Under the pieces are notes generated by a model. It had not been told where the DNA came from. It searched no databases and was given only the letters and a program-made list of their open reading frames with translations. A stretch of DNA of 64,000 bases from Microseira sp003486305 (GTDB taxonomy: Bacteria > Cyanobacteriota > Cyanobacteriia > Cyanobacteriales > Aerosakkonemataceae). Where the stretch lies: assembly GCA_031969655.1 (NCBI GenBank), contig DALYJX010000006.1:1-64000 (forward strand), in the 5' to 3' direction. Positions 56,501 through 64,000 of this stretch are shown here, piece after piece (positions within the stretch are counted from its first letter, which is position 1; each line of letters starts with the position of its first letter). The position numbers and the translations under genes are program-made.

Positions 56501-58840
56501 TCGCCAAAAACTCGGGTGCGTGCCTTGACGGATTTCCAGCAGTCTCTGAATGTGTTCTAATTGCTCATCGGCTGTTACCACTTGTCGCAAACGCACTAGG
56601 GATTCTGTCCCACGGGCATTCTGGTATTTAGCTTGGGCTTCTTGGATGCGGGTGCGGTTTTCTTCTAGCTGAGCGATCGCTTTTTCTTTGAGGCGTTGCT
56701 TAAATCGCTCTACTGGCGTCAGGGGCTGTGCGTGCTGGCTGAGAGTCGGTATCGCGTTTCTTTCTCTGTCGGCGGCTTGATGGGGAGCGCCTGTACTTTG
56801 GGTAGGGTTTGCCCCGGTTAATGTTGTAGTTGGCGAACTGCCAATAGTAGACGGTGGATTTTGACTTCCAGTTGGTTGTCGATCAGACTTATAGTACAGA
56901 GGAATTCCGATAGTATCTCCGATGGCGAGGGTGACGATAGAGCCGCGCTGGTATCGATTTACCCGTCCATTGCGAGAAACTTCGATAAAAGGATGGTTAG
57001 TAATTATGTACTCCCCTGGTGACAAGTCCGTAGAAACTCCAAAACGTGCGTACTCTGCAACTTCAGCGTTGGGATTGGCTGGGGATACAATTAACCCATA
57101 GTTGGGAGAGAGTAAATTGGGAAGAGGCTTAGGAGCGGGTACAGCCGGTGGCTCGCTGGCAGGTTTTTGGTTATTGTTAACACCCGTAACTGGGGTAGGT
57201 GTCGTGTTACTTTGAGGAACCGTAGAGGCTTCGATTCGCGATGCCAGAAGATCTGCGGCTGCGCGATCGCTTTTCTTTAGCTGCTCAACCATTGCGCTAC
57301 GTGTTCTATCTCCGACTAAGCCATCCGGATTAGATACTCTATTATCTTGCTGCCATTGATAAACCCTGCGTGCTGTTTCTTCTCCATAGCTTCCATCAGG
57401 GGAAGCACCTACCAGCCGTTGAATGACCATAATTTGTTCGCGGCTGTAATTTGCGGCAAACCGTTGGTTAAACAATCTAGCTGTGGCTTGCCAGCGGATG
57501 CTATTGCTGTTACTTTCAGGATCGGGCTGCCTCAATTGTTGGTTAGCACCTGGTTGTTGGTTATTGTTACTGGCTTGATTGGGAGTTGTCCTATTACTTT
57601 GAGGAACGGTTGCGCTCACTCGTCCTGTATTTTGTCCAGGAGCTTTTCGATTCACAATATTTTGTACATTTGTCGGAAACATATCGGATACAACCGAAAT
57701 CCGAATCGCTTCAGCCAGTTCTGTATCCGAACTGTTAGTCGCTATTTGCCCATAGATCTCTTGTACCTTTCTCTCAAGAGAATTTCTGTAATCATCACGC
57801 AGGTTAGCAATCAACTCATTTAGTTGTCTTCTGACATCAGGACTATATTGATGCAATCGCCTAACATATTCCTGCCTTGCAGCGGCTTTTCCATTTATAA
57901 TATTTTGCACGTTGTGCGGGAACCATTGGTTCAGCACAGCAATCCGAATCGCCTCACGCAACTCGATATTCGAGTCTCTGCTTTCTATTTGTCTGTAAAT
58001 TTTGTCAGTCTCTGCCTCAATAAACCTTCTGCGGTCTGCACTCAAATTCTGGAAGAATTGATTCAGTTGCCTTCTTACGTCAGGACTGTACTGAAGCAAT
58101 TGATCGAGATAAGACACCCGTGCAGCAGATCGTTGTTGTTCTCTCAGTAGTATGTCCAGTTCGCGGCGACTACTGGCTATCTGTCGATCAAGACTAGCCA
58201 TCTTTCGATAAAAACTAATCATATCTGTTTCTATAGACATGATAGCCATAGGCCGTCCGTTTGGCCCTTTGCTGCCGTATATTAAACCTACGTAATAAAT
58301 GCCTGTAGGTAAACCCAGGTTCGACATATTATTTATTAGACTTCTAGCATCATTTGGGTCAAAATGAAACTTGTCTACTAATGTTTTAACTGTAATCTCA
58401 AATAAGAAGCGCTCATCCTCAATTTTCAGATCTGGTACTTCAAGGCTAAAACCTTCACCTGGAATATAGGAGGTACTAATTTTAATATCTTGAGAATTGC
58501 TATCCGGTTGTTTATTGTCTGATGAGATGCCTTTGCTGTTTGGCGCTAAATGGTTCTTCGACTCTGGATTTACCAGGGACTCACCACCATTCGCTGGTCT
58601 AGTAAACTCTTCTCTTGGCTCGACGGTGACTCGACTCCAGTTGACGGGACGCCTCGTTCCCGTCGGTTGTTGCTGTTGCGCCATATCCTCCAGAGACGGG
58701 CCATATTCTAGAGATGGGCCGTACCCCAGAGATGGGCCGTAAATTGAGCTATAATCTATTTCCTGCTTAGATCTGCTTTGATCGCCCCATGCGGGAGAGT
58801 TCTGACTAGGTTTTCTTAACGGTTGCCATTCTTTACTCAT
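53522..58840 (-). CDS. Full-length polymorphic toxin with peptidoglycan-binding-like domain and nuclease tip
   Basis: A 1772-aa toxin. The N-terminal tag (MSKEWQPLRKP, EIDYSSIYGPSLGYGPSLEY, NWSRVTVEPRE at about 66-78) equals that of the 1765-aa toxin. Then an unknown domain; two copies of a YSPDVRRQLN-containing 80-residue repeat (about 250-400); a peptidoglycan-binding-like domain at about 447-525 (VIQRLVGASPDGSYGEETAR); hydrophobic helices near 905-940 and 980-1005; the shared pre-toxin region from about 1100; and the tip with RKVDEIYGDTIREQKTVSG near 1650-1668. No Sec signal. The boundary (NATPEQVFTQLT, about 1488) lacks NAEVEKFADN. Immunity: 52500-53495. Confidence 0.82.
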   Translation of the reverse strand: MSKEWQPLRKPSQNSPAWGDQSRSKQEIDYSSIYGPSLGYGPSLEYGPSLEDMAQQQQPTGTRRPVNWSRVTVEPREEFTRPANGGESLVNPESKNHLAPNSKGISSDNKQPDSNSQDIKISTSYIPGEGFSLEVPDLKIEDERFLFEITVKTLVDKFHFDPNDARSLINNMSNLGLPTGIYYVGLIYGSKGPNGRPMAIMSIETDMISFYRKMASLDRQIASSRRELDILLREQQRSAARVSYLDQLLQYSPDVRRQLNQFFQNLSADRRRFIEAETDKIYRQIESRDSNIELREAIRIAVLNQWFPHNVQNIINGKAAARQEYVRRLHQYSPDVRRQLNELIANLRDDYRNSLERKVQEIYGQIATNSSDTELAEAIRISVVSDMFPTNVQNIVNRKAPGQNTGRVSATVPQSNRTTPNQASNNNQQPGANQQLRQPDPESNSNSIRWQATARLFNQRFAANYSREQIMVIQRLVGASPDGSYGEETARRVYQWQQDNRVSNPDGLVGDRTRSAMVEQLKKSDRAAADLLASRIEASTVPQSNTTPTPVTGVNNNQKPASEPPAVPAPKPLPNLLSPNYGLIVSPANPNAEVAEYARFGVSTDLSPGEYIITNHPFIEVSRNGRVNRYQRGSIVTLAIGDTIGIPLYYKSDRQPTGSQNPPSTIGSSPTTTLTGANPTQSTGAPHQAADRERNAIPTLSQHAQPLTPVERFKQRLKEKAIAQLEENRTRIQEAQAKYQNARGTESLVRLRQVVTADEQLEHIQRLLEIRQGTHPSFWRDKNGARVVTTQVDDPTRQELLDQNQAKLNEIKLVRRTLLQLYPASGLLKIGDVKETNNDAQLLATLDQRFDSIFSDIETAKKGIISEDIPLWKLEPLVAATLKETEQADIAAVTSYLQGERNRENTFRLVGFLGQIGLTIAAIFTGGLAGVILGFIGSAIGIGESVYSFEQADDLNTIAKTGQAGGNQLLADPDAAQFDYVMGWVNLILAGTDAAFLAVEGTTILGKGLKGAEQIASLPGGEVLARVTPEQIRNLERSRQLQQAGKIDEATLIVAQLKQELGQETYEQLQQVWQKAEETVNALPAATGIANALPNDLQGKVPITIDSTLQSKKIEVYYTDRVEVRVAKDFDPNDLRLHAPTIRNLLEFKETENWAKKLLDRLKQWLSGNPQAQSKLWEAQKELEKLPNFIYDRAQKLAALPPDSSEAIALIAEIQGYQEKIYEAVGTIIRMDEGPGVGFIASPGKQPVNNSKENFQALRDNLGVQVYLEIARQHYGLQLLDEVLSAARAKTGNVEEGAKLAADCLRDLGESKNLSFGEARRLALQRLNNSQYLAKQQQARSTAQEASQLAGGNRETRTYVEEKLGQELKGRPQLLNDPNAKAEVLARIQQRIAALEAQTPDELLDEIDTLNEELAPYESELDRFQNMLNNNGELDGRQKRRFKELTEDLIPRLETEIDYIEEVRRRKLRPELPQSPNSTASETTARFPQNATPEQVFTQLTQGNDSSFEPFYRMLLREKFISSNQELLDQIAKISYKGRSILSVSSELKRVYRPKVIERTANPDPQLMRREYPRLAWPSDRSQDLRRSAAYTEARHRYFRRTIKGLNSADIGSIGEGWFQRLYRVDGNQTQVFVSQSEMAKQGITLTQDRKVDEIYGDTIREQKTVSGVLVDSQNSKEARQFNDNVTLVEKGARITAKNGQVYQVRNLVYVFPVPEGVKANARWMQDQLSGRPYLSFEIFNTRGERKIVNSDNIHELQGQRLSNWLGRLENP

Positions 58841-59106
58841 CCCGCTAAATCTCCCACTCTAGGCTGAGGCAATTAAACTGAGTTTGACATAACACCGCTT
58901 ACAATACAACAGAAAAGATTTCAATTCATTGGTTTGGACGGGCTTTAATGTTTGACTCCTCCCGCATCTATTGCCAACAGGGAATCAAACCGATAAACTG
59001 CATAACAGACCTTGAGTTATTTGTCAATAATTAAAATTTAGCTGTTTTGAGCTTTCCCTAGAGGTCAGATCTCTCTACCAAAAAAACCAACTCAAACTAA
59101 ACTTAA
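58841..59106. promoter_or_regulatory. Bidirectional toxin/ATPase promoter region (second copy)
   Basis: The 266-bp gap between the divergent 1772-aa toxin and complete ATPase copy B. From about 58891 it is nearly identical to the gap at 17820-18033. Since the downstream ATPase fragment is also copied, the region belongs to a duplicated block of about 840 bp. Confidence 0.6.
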
Positions 59107-61281
59107 ATGAACGTAAAAAAAACAAGCCAATGGCAGGATGCCAATATTAAATACCTGATGGCATCGGTAGCAGTAATCGAGCAAATATTATCAAGTTATA
59201 TTGCCGAACCGGAAAATTGCCTGCGCGATTTAAAGGTAGAACAAGCCAGATTGGAACTGATGGCAGCGGCGTCAGCAATGACTGAACCATCGGCATTACA
59301 AGAACTGGCGATTAGATTCAATTTATCAGATTTTGAGCGAGATGTATTGCTGTTATGTGCGGGCATGGAATTACAGCCAAACTTTGACAGTTTGTGCGGC
59401 AATGCTCAGGGCGATGGGCAGCTAAGTTATCCTACGTTTAATCTGGCAATGTCGGTTTTTGCCGCACCCCATTGGAATGCTATTTCTCCCAATCGTCCGT
59501 TACGACGCTGGCAATTAATTGAAGTTGTGCGCGGTAAAACTCTTACTTATAGTCCGTTGCGAATTAACGAGCGAATTTTGCACTATTTAATGGGAGTAGA
59601 TTGTTTAGATGAAGCATTTAAAGGGATTATAGAACCAGTATCGGTAGGCGGAGAGTTGGTGCGATCGCACTCCTCAATCACCAAACAAATAGCCGCAATA
59701 TTGTTGAATAACTGGGGAAATCTTCGCCAATTACCCATTCCCAATTACCCATTACCAATCGTACAATTATGCGGGGATGAGGTGGGGGCTAAATATGCGA
59801 TCGCATCCCAAGCGTGTAAAATCTCCGGTATGAAATTAGCGCAGATATCGGCAAGGGTAGTGCCGACGGTTACCGCAGAATTGAATAACTTGATATTACT
59901 GTGGGAGAGAGAAGCGCGTTTGAGTCGATGCGCGCTGTTATTAGACTGCGATGAATGGGATAGGGAAGATGCAGCGAAAGAGAATGCAGTAGCTCAACTG
60001 ATGGGAACTCTCACCACTCCCTTAATTATAAACACGCGCGATCGCCGTCGCGCACCCAAGCGTCCTTTAATTACTTTTGATGTCCATCCCCCCACCAAAC
60101 AAGAACAACTAGAAATATGGCAAAATGCTTTAGGAGAACTCGCACCCAATCTCAACGGAGAAGTAGAAGTATTAGTCGAGCAATTCAACCTCAACGCCCC
60201 GACAATTTATGCTGTTTGTACCGAAGTTTTAAGTCAAAACCCAGAAATTGTAGGGGCGGGTTTTACAGATAACCTTTCCGAAAAACAAACAATTGAAATC
60301 AACCCGCCCTCTTCAATTCAAAATCCGATCCCCCCCTGCCCCCCCGAGAAAAAAAGCGCAGCATCCGCTGGCTTCCCCCTTTTGAAGGGGGACGGGAGGG
60401 GGATCGCAAGGGGGGAATCCCAAATTCAAAATCAATTATGGGACACCTGTCGCGCTCAATCTCGCCCCCGATTAGATGACTTAGCCCAACGCATCATACC
60501 CGCCGCAACTTGGGATGATTTAGTATTACCAGAAGCCGCGCGCCACACCTTGCGAGAAATTGCCGCTCACGTCAGACAACGCAGCAAAGTTTACTCACAA
60601 TGGGGATTTGCTAGTAAAGGGGGGCGAGGGTTAGGAATTAGTGCCTTATTTGCAGGTAGCAGCGGTACGGGTAAAACCATGTCAGCGGAAGTATTAGCAG
60701 GAGAATTGCAACTCGATCTTTACCGAATTGACTTAAGTTCCGTCGTCAGCAAATATATCGGGGAAACCGAGAAGAATTTGCGGCGGGTTTTCGATGCAGC
60801 AGAAGGTGGCGCGACTATATTATTATTTGATGAAGCAGATGCGATCTTTGGTAAACGTTCTGATGTAAAAGACAGCCACGATCGCTACGCAAATATGGAA
60901 GTAAGCTATCTGCTGCAACGCATGGAATCTTACCAAGGTTTAGCGATTTTGACGACGAATTTGAAAGATTCTTTGGATACAGCTTTTCTGCGCCGCATTC
61001 GATTTGTGGTGAAGTATGCTTTCCCAGATGTCAAAGAGCGAACCCTTATTTGGCAGCGAGTTTTCCCCAAAAACACGCCGACTGAAGGGTTAGATTTCAA
61101 CAAATTAGGGCGGTTAAACGTAGCAGGCGGGAATATCCGCAATATTGCCTTAAATGCGGCTTTTATGGCAGCCGATGCAGGGGAACCAGTGCAGATGAAA
61201 CACTTATTAGCAGCAACGCGGACTGAATATGTCAAGTTGGAGAGAACCCTAACCGACTCGGAAATTAAAGGTTGGGTATAA
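59107..61281 (+). CDS. CIS-associated AAA+ ATPase (complete copy B)
   Basis: A 724-aa relative of copy A. N-terminal helical/winged domain to about residue 400, then AAA+ with Walker A GSSGTGKT (517-524), Walker B ILLFDEAD (571-578), sensor ILTTNLKDSLD and TAFLRRIRFVVKY. A low-complexity insert of about 30 residues near position 409-437 (PPCPPEKKSAASAG, then GDGRGIARG) comes from an intergenic-type repeat inserted in frame; copy A lacks it and it lies in a linker, so function need not suffer. Divergent from the 1772-aa toxin; followed by a DUF4157 effector on the same strand. Confidence 0.93.
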   Translation: MNVKKTSQWQDANIKYLMASVAVIEQILSSYIAEPENCLRDLKVEQARLELMAAASAMTEPSALQELAIRFNLSDFERDVLLLCAGMELQPNFDSLCGNAQGDGQLSYPTFNLAMSVFAAPHWNAISPNRPLRRWQLIEVVRGKTLTYSPLRINERILHYLMGVDCLDEAFKGIIEPVSVGGELVRSHSSITKQIAAILLNNWGNLRQLPIPNYPLPIVQLCGDEVGAKYAIASQACKISGMKLAQISARVVPTVTAELNNLILLWEREARLSRCALLLDCDEWDREDAAKENAVAQLMGTLTTPLIINTRDRRRAPKRPLITFDVHPPTKQEQLEIWQNALGELAPNLNGEVEVLVEQFNLNAPTIYAVCTEVLSQNPEIVGAGFTDNLSEKQTIEINPPSSIQNPIPPCPPEKKSAASAGFPLLKGDGRGIARGESQIQNQLWDTCRAQSRPRLDDLAQRIIPAATWDDLVLPEAARHTLREIAAHVRQRSKVYSQWGFASKGGRGLGISALFAGSSGTGKTMSAEVLAGELQLDLYRIDLSSVVSKYIGETEKNLRRVFDAAEGGATILLFDEADAIFGKRSDVKDSHDRYANMEVSYLLQRMESYQGLAILTTNLKDSLDTAFLRRIRFVVKYAFPDVKERTLIWQRVFPKNTPTEGLDFNKLGRLNVAGGNIRNIALNAAFMAADAGEPVQMKHLLAATRTEYVKLERTLTDSEIKGWV
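60331..60418. repeat. C/G-rich palindromic repeat inserted in an ATPase gene
   Basis: CCCCCCTGCCCCCC, then CTTCCCCCTTTTGAAGGGGG and GGGAGGGGGATC. Such C-run/G-run elements are frequent between genes of filamentous cyanobacteria; here the repeat is inside the reading frame without breaking it. Confidence 0.75.
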
Positions 61282-61403
61282 CTCACATCTTGCACCATTC
61301 TCAACAAGCCTGAAAAAACCGGGTTTCTTGACGAAAAATCTAGGCTTTCAAGTTTAGCTATTTGCAAGAAACTAAGGTTGAGCCACGGTGCAAGATCTGA
61401 GGT
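61280..61403. repeat. MITE-like element with 25-bp imperfect terminal inverted repeats
   Basis: The left end AACTCACATCTTGCACC continues with CTCAA; the right end TTGAGCCACGGTGCAAGAT continues to CTGAGGTA. The core holds AAACCGGGTTTCTT, another small palindrome. Non-coding, about 124 bp, between the ATPase and the DUF4157 effector. Confidence 0.65.
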
Positions 61404-61519
61404 ATAACACTTTTGCTGTCCCGTCAAGTTAAGATTTATTTTATGTTACCTTCTGGTGGAAGCAGTTATGCGAAACTAAGGTAAATTGCCCAGTACTAGG
61501 CTAGGACAAGAGGCGGCAT

Positions 61520-63178
61520 ATGAGCAGGCAATGGGCGCAGAAAAAATCTCGATCGAATTCTTCGATGTCGGTGCAAAAAAGTTCATCTCCGCAGCGACCT
61601 TTCACCGATCCAATTTACGATGCGCCAGCGCCACTTCAGACGCCTTCAGTGCAGGCAAAACGCCGTAACGTTGACTGGAGTCGGGTAACGGTAGAAGCCC
61701 AAAGTCCAGCAAGAAACGTGCAGGCGAAGCTTTCAGTCGGTGCGCCTGGGGATAAGTACGAGCAGGAAGCTGACGCTATGGCAAATAAAGTCATGACGAT
61801 GCCTGCACCAGGAAGCGAGCAGCCAATTCAGCGGGAAGCAGCACCAGAGGAAAAACAAGAGGAAGTGCAAGCTAAACCTCTGGCAGCTTCTATCACGCCA
61901 CTGGTGCAACGAGAAACTGCCCCAGAGGAAAATAAAGAAGAGGAAGTGCAAGCTAAATCGCTTCCAGATAGCATTCAACGAGAAACTGCCCCAGAGGAAA
62001 ATAAAGAAGAGGAAGTGCAAGCTAAATCGCTTCCAGATAGCATTCAACGAGAAACTGCCCCAGAGGAAAATAAAGAAGAGGAAGTGCAAGCTAAATCTCT
62101 TCCAGATAGCATTCAACGAGAAACTGCCTCAGAGGAAAATAAAGAAGAGGAAGTGCAAGCTAAATCTCTTCCAGATAGCATTCAACGAGAAACTGCCTCA
62201 GAGGAAAACTTTGAAGAGGAAGTGCAAGCTAAATCTCTTCCGGGTAACATTCAACGGGAAATGGCGTCAGAGGAAAACTTTGAAGAGGAAGTGCAAGCTA
62301 AACCTGCACCAGAGCGAAATTCCCAGGCAAGCGGCAATGTAGAGAGCCAACTGAGTGCGAGTAAGGGGGGTGGAAGTGCTTTACCGGATGAAGTGCGATC
62401 GTTTATGGAACCCCGCTTTGGTGCTGATTTGAGCTATGTGCGGGTGCATACGGACGGTGCTGCCGTTCAAATGAACAAGGAATTAGGCGCTCAAGCTTTC
62501 GCTCACGGTAGCGATATTTACTATGGTGCGGGAAAGTCACCTGGTAATAATGAGTTGACGGCGCATGAGTTAACTCATGTGGTGCAGCAGACAGGTGCAT
62601 CTTCTATAAAGCGCAGTGCAGATAGTAGCGTTCAACGCAAATGTGCTGCCTGTGAAGCAGAAGAGGCAGAAGTAGCGAATACAACCCCATCGATGAATTT
62701 ATCGAAATCTGCCGAGCAGTTACTTCAGCGCCAAGCAAGTCCTGCTGCTGGTTCTCCAATGCATCCGCCGGGAGATTGCACACCTGGAGAACATCGACAA
62801 CTTCAAGATGAAGTGCAGGAATGGTGTAAAAACAAGCCGCGAGGCTGTGAGGAATCGCAGACGCTTGAAGAGCTAGAAGAGCGGATTGAAAATAACTCAA
62901 AATGCATTGCTGCTCGCAACCGGATTAATAATAAATGCTTCCGAGGAGGCGATGCTGGACATAAAGAAGCGCTTCAAATCGCCATCAATAGCCTTGTGAG
63001 ATGTCAGCGAGTTCGCGATCGCGTCAAAGCACGCCAACCTCAACCGCAGAATTCGCCTGACTTTATGAAAAAAATGTCAGAAATTACAGGACTTACAGGA
63101 ACAGCATTGCTGATCTATCTCATCATTTCTGAGGGAAGTCGCCTCTTTCCACCCCGCAACTTAGTTCCTGTGCCTTAA
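61520..63178 (+). CDS. DUF4157 effector with Ntox16-like C-terminus
   Basis: A 552-aa effector; AGGCGGCAT precedes the ATG. The N-terminus carries NVDWSRVTVEAQ (about residues 52-63), the motif also found in both long toxins, then KLSVGAPGDKYEQEADAMAN, a standard DUF4157 lead-in. A linker of six 23-residue repeats (RETAPEENKEEEVQAKSLPD) spans about 131-265. The DUF4157 core follows: FGADLSYVRVHTDG near 298 and HELTH at 349-353. The tip (GDCTPGEHRQLQDEVQEWCK, then ARNRINNKCFRGGDAGHKEA) matches, from memory, the Ntox16 toxin family with its conserved Cys. It ends in a hydrophobic helix (GTALLIYLIISEGSRLFPPR). Likely immunity: 63206-63787. Confidence 0.82.
   Translation: MSRQWAQKKSRSNSSMSVQKSSSPQRPFTDPIYDAPAPLQTPSVQAKRRNVDWSRVTVEAQSPARNVQAKLSVGAPGDKYEQEADAMANKVMTMPAPGSEQPIQREAAPEEKQEEVQAKPLAASITPLVQRETAPEENKEEEVQAKSLPDSIQRETAPEENKEEEVQAKSLPDSIQRETAPEENKEEEVQAKSLPDSIQRETASEENKEEEVQAKSLPDSIQRETASEENFEEEVQAKSLPGNIQREMASEENFEEEVQAKPAPERNSQASGNVESQLSASKGGGSALPDEVRSFMEPRFGADLSYVRVHTDGAAVQMNKELGAQAFAHGSDIYYGAGKSPGNNELTAHELTHVVQQTGASSIKRSADSSVQRKCAACEAEEAEVANTTPSMNLSKSAEQLLQRQASPAAGSPMHPPGDCTPGEHRQLQDEVQEWCKNKPRGCEESQTLEELEERIENNSKCIAARNRINNKCFRGGDAGHKEALQIAINSLVRCQRVRDRVKARQPQPQNSPDFMKKMSEITGLTGTALLIYLIISEGSRLFPPRNLVPVP
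61910..62320 (+). repeat. Six tandem 69-bp in-frame repeats
   Basis: Units start at 61910, 61979, 62048, 62117, 62186 and 62255, each encoding 23 residues of the form RETAPEENKEEEVQAKSLPD plus SIQ. The last unit is shorter, and a degenerate unit lies just before the first. They form the acidic linker of the DUF4157 effector; copy number should vary between strains. Confidence 0.92.
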
Positions 63179-63205
63179 TCGCGAAGCAACTGCCAAACAA
63201 TAATT

Positions 63206-63787
63206 ATGGTTAGCTCATCGATTGTTTTAGAGAAACTTACGAGTAGTTTCCAGACACTGCCGTATCCAGGGGATCTCAACCTAGTTTACGACAACACTGG
63301 CAACCACTTGGAGTGTGTAGAGATCCAGCAAGCTTTTGCGGGTAAACACTGGAGTGAATTATCTCAAGAAACGCTGGTTCGAGAAAATTCAGCACTTTCC
63401 TTTCTGACACCTGAAGCCTTCCGATTTTATCTGCCAGCTTATTTGTCAATTGTTGTTAGAGAGTTTGAGAAAACTGATGTTTTACCGGAGGTCACTGTCC
63501 AGTACTTAACGCTTCCAGTGGAGGCGGATGACTTAAACAAATTAAGCTACATCCAGCAGGAATCGAACGAATTGCAGTTTGAATTAAGCCAATTTCTGAT
63601 CGAGGAGCTATCCCGATCCAATCAAAGAGTTCACCAATTTATGGAACGAATGTCTGGATTGAACCCGCAACAAGGTCAGGCGATTCGGTATTACTTGGAA
63701 TATCTAAAGTCTGAGCAAAATGATTATTTCTTTTCTAATGAGCCAGAGATAGCGATTGAACGCTATTGGTTCATTTTTCCGCTTTGA
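63206..63787 (+). CDS. DUF6714-like putative immunity protein
   Basis: A 193-aa soluble protein, 27 bp after the Ntox16-like effector and on the same strand. The motif FLTPEAFRFYLPAYLSIVV at about residues 71-89 is, from memory, characteristic of the DUF6714 group, often found next to such toxins. The N-terminus is helical (VLEKLTSSFQTLP) and a helical middle is rich in Gln and Glu. Cytosolic by lack of signal. Immunity is an inference from position and family. Confidence 0.7.
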   Translation: MVSSSIVLEKLTSSFQTLPYPGDLNLVYDNTGNHLECVEIQQAFAGKHWSELSQETLVRENSALSFLTPEAFRFYLPAYLSIVVREFEKTDVLPEVTVQYLTLPVEADDLNKLSYIQQESNELQFELSQFLIEELSRSNQRVHQFMERMSGLNPQQGQAIRYYLEYLKSEQNDYFFSNEPEIAIERYWFIFPL

Positions 63788-63859
63788 TGGATCTTTTGAA
63801 GGATGGGGTTATTTCGTTTTTGAGGCTTATAAAGATGTACGTGCCAGTTGTGTATTCTG

Positions 63860-64000
63860 ATGTCTAGTTTCAAGTGGATCGGTTTGCTTTTAGCAACATC
63901 TTTGTCAATGTGTTCCACGAATCAAAACGAAAAAATGATGCAGGTAGCACACCCAAATGGCCTGTTGCTGAATTTGCCCCAGTCGCTTTCTGTTGAGCAA
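63860..64000 (+). CDS. Partial lipoprotein gene, cut by the window end
   Basis: 47 codons are visible: MSSFKWIGLLLATSLSMCST is a lipoprotein signal peptide with Cys-18, then NQNEKMMQVAHPNGLLLNLP. It runs off the right edge. The start of the mature part (VAHPNG..L.LP) reminds me of periplasmic immunity lipoproteins, but too little is present for a firm call. Same strand as the effector and the DUF6714-like gene. Confidence 0.6.
   Translation, partial: MSSFKWIGLLLATSLSMCSTNQNEKMMQVAHPNGLLLNLPQSLSVEQ

Noticed and set aside
61733..62116. 127-aa minus-strand frame with repeated FSLHFLFFIFLWGSF units
   Set aside because: Antisense of the 69-bp tandem repeat in the DUF4157 effector; hydrophobic by reverse reading of Glu/Lys codons.

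Overview
The window comes from a cyanobacterium, most likely filamentous. It is full of HIP1-type GCGATCGC octamers, carries long heptanucleotide tandem repeats, and contains palindromic GGTGCGTTA..TAACGCACC repeats of a kind common in that phylum. I found no rRNA, tRNA or CRISPR array.

The left edge (0.2-4.3 kb) is the end of a contractile injection system (CIS) locus: tail tube, contractile sheath and a divergent DUF4255 (Pvc16-type) protein. The other structural genes presumably lie left of the window. Everything after that looks like the effector and immunity arsenal of this machine.

4.8-17.8 kb: a polymorphic-toxin array on the minus strand. One very long toxin (1765 aa) is followed by its immunity gene, then by two orphan toxin C-termini (CTs), each with a paralogous immunity gene, and finally by a gutted CT translationally coupled to a leucine-rich-repeat protein. 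The CTs share a D..ExK nuclease signature. 50.8-58.8 kb is a second, smaller array of the same type with a 1772-aa toxin. Both long toxins are divergent from a gene for a CIS-type AAA+ ATPase; at 18 kb only an N-terminal fragment remains, while at 59 kb it is intact.

19-45.7 kb: a minus-strand array of DUF4157-type effectors (HEAAH motif, TPRs, hydrophobic pre-toxin region, variable CT) mixed with many putative immunity genes, gene duplications, chimeras and eroded fragments. It includes an ADP-ribosylglycohydrolase that is probably an orphan immunity gene. It is headed by another divergent, complete AAA+ ATPase (45.7-47.7 kb). 47.8-50.7 kb is debris: a truncated immunity gene, a toxin CT with a stop codon coupled to an ankyrin protein, a third ATPase fragment and a leucine-rich-repeat fragment.

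61.5-64 kb: a DUF4157 effector with an Ntox16-like C-terminus, a likely immunity gene, and the start of a lipoprotein gene cut by the window edge.

Working model (inference): the CIS fires effectors whose N-termini carry shared tags (for example NWSRVTVE), the AAA+ proteins help load or remodel them, and the arrays evolve by swapping CTs at repeated boundary sequences. Many toxins are damaged while the adjacent immunity genes remain open.
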